A DNA stretch of 64,000 nucleotides from Diaphorobacter ruginosibacter (GCF_014395975.1 NZ_CP060714.1:2232001-2296000), one strand, 5' to 3'; counted from the first letter of the stretch, positions 49,219-58,679 are shown. The notes: generated from the sequence alone by a model not told the origin. Made by a program: numbers and translations.

Positions 49219-50157
49219 TCAGGCGCTGTGTTGCGGCTTGAAGCCCTTGGGCAATCCGGCAAGCGGGGTCATGCCGTAGAGCGGCTCTCCGGGGAGCGCT
49301 GCGCCCAGTGGTTCGCGTGCGGCGATCAGGCGCTCGATGTCGACGCCGGTGCGTATGCCCATGGCCTCGAACATGAAGACCAGGTCTTCGGTCACCACGT
49401 TGCCGGATGCGCCTGGGGCATAAGGGCAGCCGCCCAGTCCGGCGAGCGACGCATCGAAGGTGCGGGTGCCTGCCTCGAACGCTGCAAGGCAGTTGGCCAG
49501 GCCCAGTCCGCGCGTGTTGTGCATGTGCGCCGCACCTGCCTTGTCGCCGAGCTCGGAGATCAGCCGCGTGAAAAGCCGCCTGACCTGAGCGGGATTGGCC
49601 ATGCCCGTTGTGTCGGACAGGCCGCATTCGTCCACGCCGGCCTGGGTGCAGGCGACCGCCAGGGCGATCACATCGTCTTCGTCGACGGCGCCTTGCATGG
49701 TGCAGCCGAATGCCGTCGAAATACCGGCCTCGACGTGCACATGGGGCGCGATAGCGTCACGCAGCGCGATGATGTCGCGCACCAGCTCCACCATCTCGCC
49801 GGGTGTCTTGCGCACGTTGGCCAGCGAGTGGGCGCGGCTGGCGGAAATCGGCAGGGTGATCTTGTGAACGCCGGCTTCGAGGGCTGCCTGTGCGCCGTGC
49901 ATGTTGGGCACCAGGGCCATGATCGTCACCTCGCGGTGGCGCAGCGCATGCGCAACGACGTCCGCAGTGTCCGCCATCTGCGGCAGCAGTTTTGGGGAGA
50001 CGAAGGAGCCCACCTCGATTTCCTGCAGGCCGGCTGCGACCAGTGCATCTATCCAGGCGCATTTGTCGGCCGTGGGCATGGTCCGCTGAACGGATTGCAG
50101 TCCGTCGCGTGGGCCCACCTCGCTGATCAGGACGTCGTGAATTCTGGGGGCTGGCAT
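49219..50157 (-). CDS. hydroxymethylglutaryl-CoA lyase
   Basis: A 312-aa member of the HMGL family, which cleaves HMG-CoA to acetyl-CoA and acetoacetate, or a similar 3-hydroxy-3-methylacyl-CoA. VLISEVGPRDGLQSV at the start, the metal-binding HMHNTRGLGLANCLAA, and the signature GLGGCPYAPGASGNV with its catalytic cysteine are all present. It is the first gene after an intergenic region shared with a divergent IclR regulator, which likely controls it together with the CoA transferase. Confidence 0.95.
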   Translation of the reverse strand: MPAPRIHDVLISEVGPRDGLQSVQRTMPTADKCAWIDALVAAGLQEIEVGSFVSPKLLPQMADTADVVAHALRHREVTIMALVPNMHGAQAALEAGVHKITLPISASRAHSLANVRKTPGEMVELVRDIIALRDAIAPHVHVEAGISTAFGCTMQGAVDEDDVIALAVACTQAGVDECGLSDTTGMANPAQVRRLFTRLISELGDKAGAAHMHNTRGLGLANCLAAFEAGTRTFDASLAGLGGCPYAPGASGNVVTEDLVFMFEAMGIRTGVDIERLIAAREPLGAALPGEPLYGMTPLAGLPKGFKPQHSA

Positions 50158-50176
50158 GTTTTCATCTTTGATGGAG

Positions 50177-50211
50177 TTCTATAAGATAGAACAGAATACT
50201 GTCTTATAAGA
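50177..50211. promoter_or_regulatory. twin palindromes in the divergent IclR promoter
   Basis: TTCTAT-AAG-ATAGAA (50177-50191) and TCTTATAAGA (50202-50211) are two dyads in the 106-base region between the HMG-CoA lyase gene and the iclR-type gene. Both share the core CTATAAGATAG/CTTATAAG. They are well placed to bind the IclR protein and control both directions. Confidence 0.6.
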
Positions 50212-50263
50212 TATTGCTGCGCACGCCCATGGTGTGTCAAGCTCCCCGACCGGAGTCCGTACC

Positions 50264-50992
50264 ATGCCGCGAAAATCCCTTGTCGAATCGGTGGCCGACG
50301 AAAACGCCGCACCCGGTGGCGTGGCGGCCGTGGACCGGGCGCTCAGCCTGCTGGCAGCCTTTCGTGATGGCGACGAGGCGCTGGGTCTTGCCGAACTGGC
50401 CGAGCGCACGCGCATGTACAAGAGCACGGCATCGCGCCTGCTGGCATCGCTGGAGCATGCGGGCTGGGTTGTGCGGCAGGAGTCGGGGCGCTACGCGGTG
50501 GGGGCGGCCGTCGCTCGCCTGCACTCGATTTATGCAGCCAGCTTCTCGCTCGATCAGGTGGTGATGCCCGCGTTGCGCGCGCTGGTCAAGGCCACGGGCG
50601 AAAGCGCCGCCTACCATGTGAGGCAGGGCAGGGACAGGCTGTGCCTGTACCGTGTCGATTCACCGCATCCCGTGCGTGACCATGCGCGCGTCGGCGACCT
50701 GCTGCCGCTGGGCAAGGGCGCGGGCGGACGGGTGCTCGTGGCGTTCGATCCCGAGCTGTCGGAGTGGGAGCGCCGCGACCGTGTTCACTACGCCAGGGTG
50801 CGGGCAGACGGCTTCGAGGCGGTAGTGGGTGACCGGCGCAGCGAGATTGCAGGCATATCCGTTCCCGTGTTCCGCAGGAATGGCGAACTGGCGGCGGCGC
50901 TGACCCTGACGATGCCGGTGCACCGATATGACGAGCGCTATGTCAGGAACGTGCTGATGGCGGCAAGGGCGCTTGGGCGGGAACTGCCTTGA
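50264..50992 (+). CDS. IclR-family transcriptional regulator
   Basis: A 242-aa IclR regulator: residues 15-75 the winged helix (VAAVDRALSLLAAFRDGDEALGLAELAERTRMYKSTASRLLASLE, given in part) and 85-240 the effector domain (YHVRQGRDRLCLYRVDSPHPVRDHARVGDLLPLGKGAGGRVLVAF, in part; GISVPVFRRNGELAAALTLT at the end). ATG at 50264 follows GGAG. It is divergent from the HMG-CoA lyase-CoA transferase operon and is presumably its regulator. Confidence 0.93.
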   Translation: MPRKSLVESVADENAAPGGVAAVDRALSLLAAFRDGDEALGLAELAERTRMYKSTASRLLASLEHAGWVVRQESGRYAVGAAVARLHSIYAASFSLDQVVMPALRALVKATGESAAYHVRQGRDRLCLYRVDSPHPVRDHARVGDLLPLGKGAGGRVLVAFDPELSEWERRDRVHYARVRADGFEAVVGDRRSEIAGISVPVFRRNGELAAALTLTMPVHRYDERYVRNVLMAARALGRELP

Positions 50993-51018
50993 GCAGTATG
51001 GACGCACTTTGAAGCGAC

Positions 51019-51051
51019 AAAGCCTCGCCGGCGCGCGCCGACGAGGCTTTT
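51019..51051. terminator. bidirectional terminator between iclR and fabI
   Basis: AAAGCCTCG-N14-CGAGGCTTTT forms a nine-base outer stem with further GC pairing inside (CGGCG/CGCCG), and a T-run on the plus strand and on the minus strand. It lies between the convergent iclR-type and fabI genes. Confidence 0.8.
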
Positions 51052-51106
51052 GAGGCTTGTTCAACGAGGAAGCACGCGGCTTCCCGCTGAAAGACAGGTT
51101 TGAGGC

Positions 51107-51907
51107 TTACACCTGGTCCGCAGAGAGGCCGGCCGTCTGGCTGAAGCCGCCATCCACGTAGGTGATTTCGGCGGTCACGCCGCTGGCCAGGTCGGACAGC
51201 AGGAATGCCGCCACATTGCCCACGTCCTCGATGGTCACGTTGCGGCGCAGCGGGGCGGCGTCGGCCACACGGCCCAGCAGCTTGCCGAAATCCTTGATGC
51301 CCGAGGCGGCCAGTGTCTTGATCGGGCCGGCGGAAATACCGTTGGCGCGGATCGCGCGGCCGTCCGCGGTGCGGCCCACGGCTTCGGCCAGATAGCGCAC
51401 GGACGCTTCGAGCGACGCCTTGGCCAGGCCCATGGTGTTGTAGTTCGGGATGGAACGCAGCGCGCCCAGGTACGACAGCGTCAGCAGCGATGACTTGTCG
51501 TTCAGGTACGGCAGCGCCGCCTTGGCCATCGCCGGGAAGCTGTAGGCACTGATGTCGTGAGCGATCTTGAAATTCTCGCGGGTCAGGCCGTCGAGGAAAT
51601 TGCCGGCGATCGCCTCGCGCGGCGCGAAGCCGATGGAGTGCACGAAGCCGTCAAACCGGCCCCAGGCGGCGCCCAGGTCGGCGAACATCTTTTCGATCTG
51701 AGCGTCATCGGACACGTCGCAATCGAAGATCAGCGTGGAGTTGAATTCCGCGGCGAATTCGGTGATGCGATCCTTGAAGCGCTCCCCCACATAGCTGAAT
51801 GCCAGCTCGGCGCCTTGCTCGTGGCAGGCGCGGGCAATGCCGTAGGCGATGGAACGATTGGACAGCACGCCCGTGATGAGCAGCTTCTTGCCGGCGAGAA
51901 AACCCAT
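51107..51907 (-). CDS. fabI: enoyl-ACP reductase [NADH] FabI
   Basis: A 266-aa SDR-type enoyl-ACP reductase of fatty-acid synthesis. GKKLLITGVLSNRSIAYGIA is the FabI nucleotide-binding start; the active-site Y156-x6-K163 (NYNTMGLAK) and Y146 are at the same numbers as in E. coli. G93 in HSIGFAP is conserved, the position changed in triclosan-resistant variants. Divergent from the Yej-type binding-protein gene by about 97 bases. A housekeeping gene; no regulatory oddity seen. Confidence 0.97.
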   Translation of the reverse strand: MGFLAGKKLLITGVLSNRSIAYGIARACHEQGAELAFSYVGERFKDRITEFAAEFNSTLIFDCDVSDDAQIEKMFADLGAAWGRFDGFVHSIGFAPREAIAGNFLDGLTRENFKIAHDISAYSFPAMAKAALPYLNDKSSLLTLSYLGALRSIPNYNTMGLAKASLEASVRYLAEAVGRTADGRAIRANGISAGPIKTLAASGIKDFGKLLGRVADAAPLRRNVTIEDVGNVAAFLLSDLASGVTAEITYVDGGFSQTAGLSADQV

Positions 51908-52004
51908 TGTATTGTTCTCCTGGGAAATGAATCGAAAGGATCGGATGACAGTGGGCGATCATCGTTTTGCATGGATTGCCGCCCGTGTAGTGCAGAATTG
52001 TCGC

Positions 52005-53873
52005 ATGCGGTTAACACAGAGCATTTCTTGCCTGGCTTTGCTGGGCTCAGGCCTGCTGGCGGCAGTGCCCGCGTGGTCGGCCCACGCCTATGCGCTATGG
52101 GGGGAGCCCAAGTATCCGGCGGACTTCCGGCATTTCGACTATGTGAACCCCGATGCCCCCAAGGGCGGCACCTTGCGGCTGGTGAGCAACCTGCGCTATT
52201 CGACCTTCGACAAGTACAACCCGTTCACGCTCAAGGGTTCTCCGCCAGCGTACCTGGCCGACATGATGTTCGAGACCCTGCTGACGGGCAGCCTTGATGA
52301 AACCGCCACCGGATACGGGCTGCTTGCGGAGGATGTGAGCGTGCCCCCCGACGGCATGAGCGCCACGTTCAGGCTGCGGGCCGAGGCGCGTTTTCACAAT
52401 GGCAAGCCGGTGCTTGCCAAGGACGTGAAGCACAGCTTCGACACGCTGATGGGCAAGTTTGCGCAGCCGGGCTACAAGACCATCATGGCCGAGGTGGAGG
52501 GCTGTGATGTGATCGACCAGAGGACGGTGCGCTTCCGGTTCAAGAAAGCCAACCGGGAATTGCCGTTGACGGTGGGCGCCGCGCTCCCGGTCTTCAGCGC
52601 GGATTGGGGCGTGGTGGATGGCAAGGCCAAACCCTTCGACGAAGTGGTCACGGACACGCCCATCGGCAGCGGCCCCTACCGGATCGGCCCTGTCAAGTTC
52701 GGTAAGGACATCACGTATGTCCGCGACCCTGCCTATTGGGGGGCGAAACTGCCGGTGCGCATGGGCATGGGCAATTTCGACCAGATTTCCATCAAGATCT
52801 ACCGCGACAGCACAGCCCGGCTTGAAGCCCTGAAGGCCGGCGAGTTCGATCTCATGCGCATCAACAGCGCAGGCGACTGGGCGCGGCGACTCACCGGCAA
52901 GCGGTTTGACTCGGGCGAACTGCAGAAGGGGCAGTTCGCCAACAAGCTTCCCTCGGGCTTCCAAAGCTACTTCATCAATTCGCGCCGCGAGAAGCTGTCC
53001 GATGCGCGCGTTCGGGAAGCGCTGGGCCTTGCGTTCGATTTCGAGTGGATGAGCCGGCAGATGTTCTACGGAGCCTACACCCGTGTGCATGGCCTGTTCG
53101 GGAACACGGCCTGCGAAACCCGTGGCGAGCCTTCGGCGCTTGAGCGTGAGTTGCTCGAACCCTACAAGGACAGCCTGCCGGCCGGTACGCTTGGGCCCAT
53201 CTCGGTGCCGCCGCGCACCGATGAAGGCGGCAGCCTGCGCGGCAATCTGCGCCGGGCCCAGAAGTTGCTGGAAGACGCGGGCTGGAGAGTGCAGGATGGT
53301 GTGCTGCGCAACGCCAAGGGCGAGCCCATGGAGATCGAATACCTGGACAGCAGCGAGACCGGGATCAAGGGGGTGTCCCCCTGGATGCGCAACCTCGAAA
53401 AGCTTGGCATTCGCCTGAAGGTGCGCATTGTCGACTACGCGCTGTACCAGCAGCGTCTGGACAAATACGACTATGACATTATTTCGCTCAATGTTCCCGG
53501 CACCAACAATCCGGGGCAGGAGTATGCGGACCTGTTTGGCAGCGCGGCAGCCGACCAGGAGGGCGCATCGAATTTCGTCGGGGTGAAAAGCAAGGCGGTC
53601 GACGCGATGATCCAGAAGATGGTTTCCGCGAAGACGGAAGAGCAGATGCTGGCCGCCTGCCATGCCCTGGAGCGCATCATCGTGCAGGGCCATTACCTGA
53701 TTCCCCAGTTCTACTCGGCCAAGCATCGGATGGTGTACGACGGGTGGCGCGTGGCCTTCCCGGAGACCATGCCCGCATACTCGCCAGGAGAGCTGTGGGC
53801 GGTCTATGTCTGGTGGGCCAGGATGCCGCCCCAGGTCACCCATGTGAACGCGTCCGCCGACAAGGGCCGATGA
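52005..53873 (+). CDS. yejA: Yej-type peptide ABC transporter binding protein (family 5)
   Basis: Periplasmic SBP family 5 protein, 622 aa. The ATG at 52005 begins the signal peptide MRLTQSISCLALLGSGLLAAVPAWS, followed by AHAYALWGEPKYPADF, typical of YejA. The SBP_5 core contains TLLTGSLDETATGYGLLAEDV, PIGSGPYRIG and the PEYDIISLN-like segment KYDYDIISLNVPGTNNPGQEY. In enterobacteria YejABEF imports peptide antibiotics such as microcin C and oligopeptides. yejB follows after 22 bases. Confidence 0.93.
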   Translation: MRLTQSISCLALLGSGLLAAVPAWSAHAYALWGEPKYPADFRHFDYVNPDAPKGGTLRLVSNLRYSTFDKYNPFTLKGSPPAYLADMMFETLLTGSLDETATGYGLLAEDVSVPPDGMSATFRLRAEARFHNGKPVLAKDVKHSFDTLMGKFAQPGYKTIMAEVEGCDVIDQRTVRFRFKKANRELPLTVGAALPVFSADWGVVDGKAKPFDEVVTDTPIGSGPYRIGPVKFGKDITYVRDPAYWGAKLPVRMGMGNFDQISIKIYRDSTARLEALKAGEFDLMRINSAGDWARRLTGKRFDSGELQKGQFANKLPSGFQSYFINSRREKLSDARVREALGLAFDFEWMSRQMFYGAYTRVHGLFGNTACETRGEPSALERELLEPYKDSLPAGTLGPISVPPRTDEGGSLRGNLRRAQKLLEDAGWRVQDGVLRNAKGEPMEIEYLDSSETGIKGVSPWMRNLEKLGIRLKVRIVDYALYQQRLDKYDYDIISLNVPGTNNPGQEYADLFGSAAADQEGASNFVGVKSKAVDAMIQKMVSAKTEEQMLAACHALERIIVQGHYLIPQFYSAKHRMVYDGWRVAFPETMPAYSPGELWAVYVWWARMPPQVTHVNASADKGR

Positions 53874-53895
53874 GCAAGAGGAGTGCAAACGATCC

Positions 53896-54924
53896 ATGTT
53901 CGCCTACATACTCAAACGCATTCTCCTGATGATCCCCACCTTGCTGGGCGTGCTGCTGCTGACTTTCGTCGTGGTGCAGTTCGTCCCCGGCGGGCCAGTG
54001 GAGCAATATCTGGCGGAAGCCAAGGCGGCGCCCGGCGGCGGCGGAGATGGCGCAGCATTTTCATACCGGGGCGGGCAGGGCGTGGATGCGAAGCGGATCG
54101 AAGAGATCAAGAAGCTCTATGGTTTCGACAAGCCACCGCATGAGCGATTCTTCCAGATGCTCGGACAGTTCGCGAAGTTCGATCTGGGCCGCAGTTTCTT
54201 CCAGAACAAGGATGTCTGGACACTGGTGAAGGAAAAGCTGCCGGTGTCCATCAGCCTCGGCCTGTGGACATTCTTCATCAGCTACCTGGTGGCCGTGCCG
54301 CTGGGCGTGGCGAAGGCCGTCCGGTCGGGTTCGCGATTCGATTTCTTCACCACGCTCGTCATCCTGGTGGGCTATGCCATTCCGGGCTTCGTGCTGGGCG
54401 TGCTGCTGCTGGTGGTCTTCGGCGGGCAGCTGCAATGGTTTCCCCTGCGAGGGCTGACGTCGGCCAACTGGGACGAGCTCAGCTTCATGGGCAAGGTGAC
54501 CGACTACCTGTGGCACATCGCGCTGCCGGTGACCGCGATGGTCGCGGGCAGTTTCGCGGTGACGGCGATGCTCACCAAGAACGCATTCCTCGAGGAAATC
54601 CGCAAGCAGTACGTGCTGACGGCGCGTGCCAAGGGCCTGTCGGAGCGCCAGGTGCTCTGGAAGCATGTGTTCCGCAATGCGCTGATTCCAATCATCACGG
54701 GTTTTCCCGCAGCGTTCATCGGCGCCTTCTTCGCCGGCTCGCTGCTGATCGAGACGCTGTTCTCCCTGGACGGGCTGGGCCTGCTGAGCTACGAGAGCGT
54801 GATCCGGCGCGACTATCCGGTGGTGCTCGGAACGCTGTACCTCTTCACCCTGATCGGCCTGTTCACCAAGCTCATCAGCGACCTGTGCTACGTATGGGTG
54901 GATCCGCGCGTCAAGTTCGACTGA
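53896..54924 (+). CDS. yejB: Yej-type ABC transporter permease (YejB)
   Basis: A 342-aa permease of the DppB/OppB fold with six hydrophobic segments. N-terminal AYILKRILLMIPTLLGVLLLTFVVVQFVPGGPVEQYL is the YejB start; the EAA loop is TARAKGLSERQVLWKHVFRNALIPII. It overlaps by 37 bases the 3' end of a minus-strand gene. yejE follows only after that gene, at 55.6 kb. Confidence 0.93.
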   Translation: MFAYILKRILLMIPTLLGVLLLTFVVVQFVPGGPVEQYLAEAKAAPGGGGDGAAFSYRGGQGVDAKRIEEIKKLYGFDKPPHERFFQMLGQFAKFDLGRSFFQNKDVWTLVKEKLPVSISLGLWTFFISYLVAVPLGVAKAVRSGSRFDFFTTLVILVGYAIPGFVLGVLLLVVFGGQLQWFPLRGLTSANWDELSFMGKVTDYLWHIALPVTAMVAGSFAVTAMLTKNAFLEEIRKQYVLTARAKGLSERQVLWKHVFRNALIPIITGFPAAFIGAFFAGSLLIETLFSLDGLGLLSYESVIRRDYPVVLGTLYLFTLIGLFTKLISDLCYVWVDPRVKFD

Positions 54925-55448
54925 TGTGGGGCATGGCGCCTGCGATCGACAATGCGCCGGAGCAGCACCACCATCAATGCGATATTGAGCAGAAGGACAG
55001 CCACGCCCTGCCAATGTGGCACTGCCAGGATGTGGCGCACCTCCAGCGGAACATAGATGCCGCTCGAGAGGGCCCCGAGCCATTCGCCCCAGGCCCTGTC
55101 GTGCCAGAGGCCCCAGGCCTCGATCCAGCGCAGGGAGACATAGGCACTGCCCAGCAATACCAGCGTGTGCGTCGGCGTGCCGGCCAGCCTGTCGACCCCA
55201 CGCAGCAGGATTTCCGGGTAGTGCGATTGCGGGGAGAGTCCGAAGTGGCCGATCAGCTCGACGGCCAGCCTGTGCAGATCATGGTGCAGCAGCCCGAGCA
55301 GGCCCAGGAGACCCAGCAGCGCAGCCAGTCCCTTCAGGGCCTCGAAGGCTGCCACGGCCTTGACGGCCTCGCGCAGCCGGGATGGTGTGGAGGATGAAGA
55401 CACGGTACTCGTGCGTTGCGCAGGTAGCAGTCGATAGTGTGTGTGCAT
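54888..55448 (-). CDS. DUF2127-family membrane protein
   Basis: A 186-aa predicted membrane protein with four hydrophobic segments: VAAFEALKGLAALLGLLGLLGLL (in part), HTLVLLGSAYVSLRWIEAWGLW, the EWLGALSSGIYVPLEVRHIL segment, and VAVLLLNIALMVVLL. These match the DUF2127 family (the SGxYxPxE motif is typical). The ATG at 55448 is taken; another lies 8 codons upstream. Its 3' end overlaps the yejB stop by 37 bases and it lies antisense between yejB and yejE. Function unknown. Confidence 0.8.
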   Translation of the reverse strand: MHTHYRLLPAQRTSTVSSSSTPSRLREAVKAVAAFEALKGLAALLGLLGLLGLLHHDLHRLAVELIGHFGLSPQSHYPEILLRGVDRLAGTPTHTLVLLGSAYVSLRWIEAWGLWHDRAWGEWLGALSSGIYVPLEVRHILAVPHWQGVAVLLLNIALMVVLLRRIVDRRRHAPHQSNLTRGSTHT

Positions 55449-55596
55449 TCTCGTGCCGCCGCAGGCGCGCAACTTGTCAGAATGGAGGCCAAGTTGCGAT
55501 AGGCTGCGTGAATGTCGGTATTATTGTTTTCGGAGAACCGCAGTGCCGGGCCCTGCTACGAGGCGGCCTGTGGGGACGACAGGAAATTCCAGTTCA

Positions 55597-56658
55597 TTGA
55601 CCGTTCGACAGCCAACAATCAACTCCGTGGGAAATTCGCAATCTCAAACCGCGCGTGCCTGGCGGCGCTTTCGCCGCCACCGGCTTGGCTATTGGAGTCT
55701 GGTGATCTTTTCCGTGCTCGTGGTGCTGAGCCTGGTGGCCGAGCTGATCTCCAACGACAAGCCACTGCTGGTGAAGTATGAGGGCCGGTACTACGTGCCT
55801 TTGGTGCATGACTATCCCGAAACCACGTTCGGCGGAGACTTCCATACGCCCACGGACTACCTCGATCCTTTCATTCAGCAAAAGCTTTCGGCAGACGGCA
55901 ACTGGGCCGTCTACACCATCAATCGCTATGGCCCCGAAACGCTGAACTACTTTGCCGAGTCGCCCAACCCCTCCGCGCCCACGCGGGTGAACTGGCTCGG
56001 GACCGATGACCGTGGGCGCGACATGCTCGCGCAGTTGCTCTACGGATTCCGCGTGAGCGTGCTGTTTGCCCTGGCGTTGACTGTGGTGGGCGTGGTACTT
56101 GGTGTGCTGGCGGGGGCCATCCAGGGCTTTTTTGGTGGCAAGACGGATCTGGCATTCCAGCGCTTCATCGAAATCTGGGGCTCGATGCCGGAGCTGTATC
56201 TGCTGATCATCTTCTCGGCCGTCTTCGCGCCCAGCGTGGCGCTGCTGCTGGTGCTGCTGTCCCTGTTCGGCTGGATGGGGCTGTCCGACTACGTGCGGGC
56301 CGAGTTCCTGCGCAATCGTCAGCTCGATTACGTCAAGGCGGCGCGGGCCCTTGGCGTGAGCAACTGGCAGATCATCTGGCGGCACATTCTGCCCAACAGC
56401 ATGACGCCCGTCGTGACCTTCCTGCCGTTTCGCATGGGAGCCGCGATCCTGGCGCTGACATCGCTCGATTTTCTCGGCCTGGGTGTTCCTCCCGGAACAC
56501 CGAGCCTGGGCGAGCTGCTTTCGCAAGGAAAGAACAACATCGATGCGTGGTGGATCTCGATCTCCACGTTTCTCACGCTTGTGATCACGCTGCTGCTGCT
56601 CACCTTCATGGGCGATGCGCTGCGCGATGCCCTGGACCCCCGCAAGCAGGGCCATTGA
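55597..56658 (+). CDS. yejE: Yej-type ABC transporter permease (YejE)
   Basis: A 353-aa DppC/OppC-fold permease. The N-terminus is RRFRRHRLGYWSLVIFSVLVVLSLVAELISND, characteristic of YejE; the EAA loop is AARALGVSNWQIIWRHILPNS and FLGLGVPPGTPSLGELL follows. No ATG is available: the start is either TTG 55597 (AGGAAA ten bases upstream; chosen) or GTG 55627. It pairs with YejB. Separated from yejB by an antisense gene, so an own promoter in 55450-55596 is likely. Confidence 0.9.
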   Translation: MTVRQPTINSVGNSQSQTARAWRRFRRHRLGYWSLVIFSVLVVLSLVAELISNDKPLLVKYEGRYYVPLVHDYPETTFGGDFHTPTDYLDPFIQQKLSADGNWAVYTINRYGPETLNYFAESPNPSAPTRVNWLGTDDRGRDMLAQLLYGFRVSVLFALALTVVGVVLGVLAGAIQGFFGGKTDLAFQRFIEIWGSMPELYLLIIFSAVFAPSVALLLVLLSLFGWMGLSDYVRAEFLRNRQLDYVKAARALGVSNWQIIWRHILPNSMTPVVTFLPFRMGAAILALTSLDFLGLGVPPGTPSLGELLSQGKNNIDAWWISISTFLTLVITLLLLTFMGDALRDALDPRKQGH

Positions 56659-56688
56659 GCGCACCGACAATCATCTCCCTCAAGACGC

Positions 56689-58332
56689 ATGCCCCATATT
56701 CCCGTTGACTCCCCCCAGACCGGTCTCCCACTGCTGGACGTGCAGGAGCTGCGGGCGCGCTTTGGCGACAAGGAGGTGGTGCACGGTGTGAACTTCCACA
56801 TCCATCCCGGAGAAAAGCTGGCGCTGGTGGGCGAGTCGGGTTCCGGCAAGACGGTGACCGCGCTGTCGCTGCTGCGCCTCGCGGGCGATGCCGAGCTTTC
56901 GGGGCATGCGATGTTCCGGGGGCGCGACCTCCTGGCGCTGAGCGAGCGGGAACTGCGCGGCGTGCGGGGTGGCGACATCGCCATGATCTTCCAGGAGCCG
57001 ATGACGGCATTGAACCCGCTGATGCCCGTGGGCGAGCAGATTGCCGAGGTGCTTCAGCTCAAGCAGGCTCTCACGCGGCAGCAGGCACGCGATCACGCCA
57101 TCGAGCTATTGGCCGCCACGGGCATTCCTGAGCCCGCACGGCGCGCAGGGGCCTTCCCGCATCAGCTCTCCGGCGGCCAGAGGCAGCGCGCGATGATCGC
57201 GATGGCGCTGGCGAGCCAGCCGCAACTGCTTCTTGCCGACGAACCGACCACGGCGCTGGATGTTTCGCTGCGCGGGCAGATCCTCGACCTGCTCGATGAT
57301 CTGCAGCGGCAGACGGGCATGGCCGTGCTGCTGATCACCCATGACCTCATGCTGGTGCGCAGGTTTGCAGACCGGGTGGCCGTGATGGAGCATGGCGTGC
57401 TGGTGGAGCAGGGCGCCGTGGCGCAGGTCTTCGAAGCACCGCAGCATTCCTATACGCGCAAGCTCATCGGCAGCATTCCGGTGCGCGATGTGATCGAGCA
57501 TGCCGCTGACGAGATCGCGCAGGCGCCCATGGCCGCGCTGGCTTCGGACCTGACCGTGGGCTACGCGGTATCGCTGCCGGGCTTCACGGGGTGGTTTCGC
57601 AAGGGCCGGTTCGATGCGGTGCGGCTTGTGAATTTCGAGTTGCCGGGCGGGCAGACTCTCGGCGTGGTCGGTGAGTCGGGCTCAGGCAAGTCCACGCTGG
57701 CTCAGGCCATGCTGGGCCTGTTGCCGTACGAAGGAGAGATGGCACTCGCCGGCGAACGCTGGCAGAAGCCTCCCACCCACAATACGCCCCACAACAAGGC
57801 GCTGCGGCGCAAGGTGCAGGTGGTGTTCCAGGATCCGTTCTCATCGCTGTCGCCGCGATTGACGATCGAGGACATCGTCGGCGAAGGCCTCGAGGTGCAC
57901 GCGCCACAGATGACTCCGGACTCCCGGCGTGAGCAGGTGCTGCGAATCCTGGCCGACGTGGGGTTGTCGGAGGCGCAGTTCCCCGGACTCCTGTCGCGTT
58001 ATCCGCACGAGTTTTCGGGCGGCCAGCGCCAGCGCATCGCCATTGCGCGGGCGCTGGTGGTCGATCCGGACCTGCTGGTGCTCGACGAGCCGACCAGTGC
58101 ACTCGATGTGACCATCCAGCAGCAGGTGCTGGGCCTGCTGCAGCGGCTGCAGAAGGCGCGCAATCTCTCTTATCTGCTGATCACGCACGACGTGGCGGTG
58201 GTGCGTGCCATGGCGCATCGTGTGATCGTGATGAAGGAGGGAGAGGTGCTCGAGAGCGGCTCCGTGGTCCAGGTGCTGGATGCGCCGCGCCATCCCTACA
58301 CGCAGAAGCTGGTGGCGGCGGCGCTGGTCTAG
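56689..58332 (+). CDS. yejF: Yej-type ABC transporter ATP-binding protein, duplicated (YejF)
   Basis: A 547-aa double ATPase. Walker A motifs are at residues 48-55 (GESGSGKT) and 328-335 (GESGSGKS); each half has LSGGQRQR or FSGGQRQR and DEPTTALDVS or DEPTSALDVT, and an oligopeptide C-terminal tail (APQHSYTRKLIGS, APRHPYTQKLVAA). It starts 30 bases after yejE. YejF energises import through YejBE. Confidence 0.95.
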   Translation: MPHIPVDSPQTGLPLLDVQELRARFGDKEVVHGVNFHIHPGEKLALVGESGSGKTVTALSLLRLAGDAELSGHAMFRGRDLLALSERELRGVRGGDIAMIFQEPMTALNPLMPVGEQIAEVLQLKQALTRQQARDHAIELLAATGIPEPARRAGAFPHQLSGGQRQRAMIAMALASQPQLLLADEPTTALDVSLRGQILDLLDDLQRQTGMAVLLITHDLMLVRRFADRVAVMEHGVLVEQGAVAQVFEAPQHSYTRKLIGSIPVRDVIEHAADEIAQAPMAALASDLTVGYAVSLPGFTGWFRKGRFDAVRLVNFELPGGQTLGVVGESGSGKSTLAQAMLGLLPYEGEMALAGERWQKPPTHNTPHNKALRRKVQVVFQDPFSSLSPRLTIEDIVGEGLEVHAPQMTPDSRREQVLRILADVGLSEAQFPGLLSRYPHEFSGGQRQRIAIARALVVDPDLLVLDEPTSALDVTIQQQVLGLLQRLQKARNLSYLLITHDVAVVRAMAHRVIVMKEGEVLESGSVVQVLDAPRHPYTQKLVAAALV

Positions 58333-58679
58333 ATCCATTTCCAGCCCTTCCGTTCAGTATTTCGAGGCCGCGTACATCCCTTCTCGCATCGGCAGCTTTC
58401 GATCACGATTTGTGCCAGCAGGCCTCAACTGTTAACCTACGTCGTTGGCACCGCGCATTCTCTGGTGCCGAAATCGCGGTGACTTGCTTGCGAGCTGATC
58501 TTGCTCAAGTCAGCGGGTTGCGTGCCCATGTTGCGCATGAACCCCAGGCGCATTCGATCCTATGATCGATTTTTCCATTCGGGCACCGTCAACCCATCCA
58601 ACGCCTCCGCAGCAGCGCCTGCGCACAGGCCCCAGGCTGTCGCGGTGCCCCTACAAATTCTCAGAGGCAATACACATCC
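58333..58679. other. gene-free stretch between yejF and the hydrolase
   Basis: About 345 bases with no plausible gene. A loose inverted repeat GGCACC-N11-GGTGCC lies near 58446-58468. No T-run terminator for yejF or clear promoter for the hydrolase was found. Confidence 0.45.

Noticed and set aside
48547..50184. A 545-codon plus-strand frame across the CoA transferase and HMG-CoA lyase genes
   Set aside because: It spans two genes and their spacer on the opposite strand, both of which have diagnostic motifs; the product is a Gly/His-rich shadow.
52095..53897. A 600-codon minus-strand frame opposite yejA
   Set aside because: Shadow of a strongly biased gene; composition is arginine- and histidine-rich and there is no ribosome site or motif.
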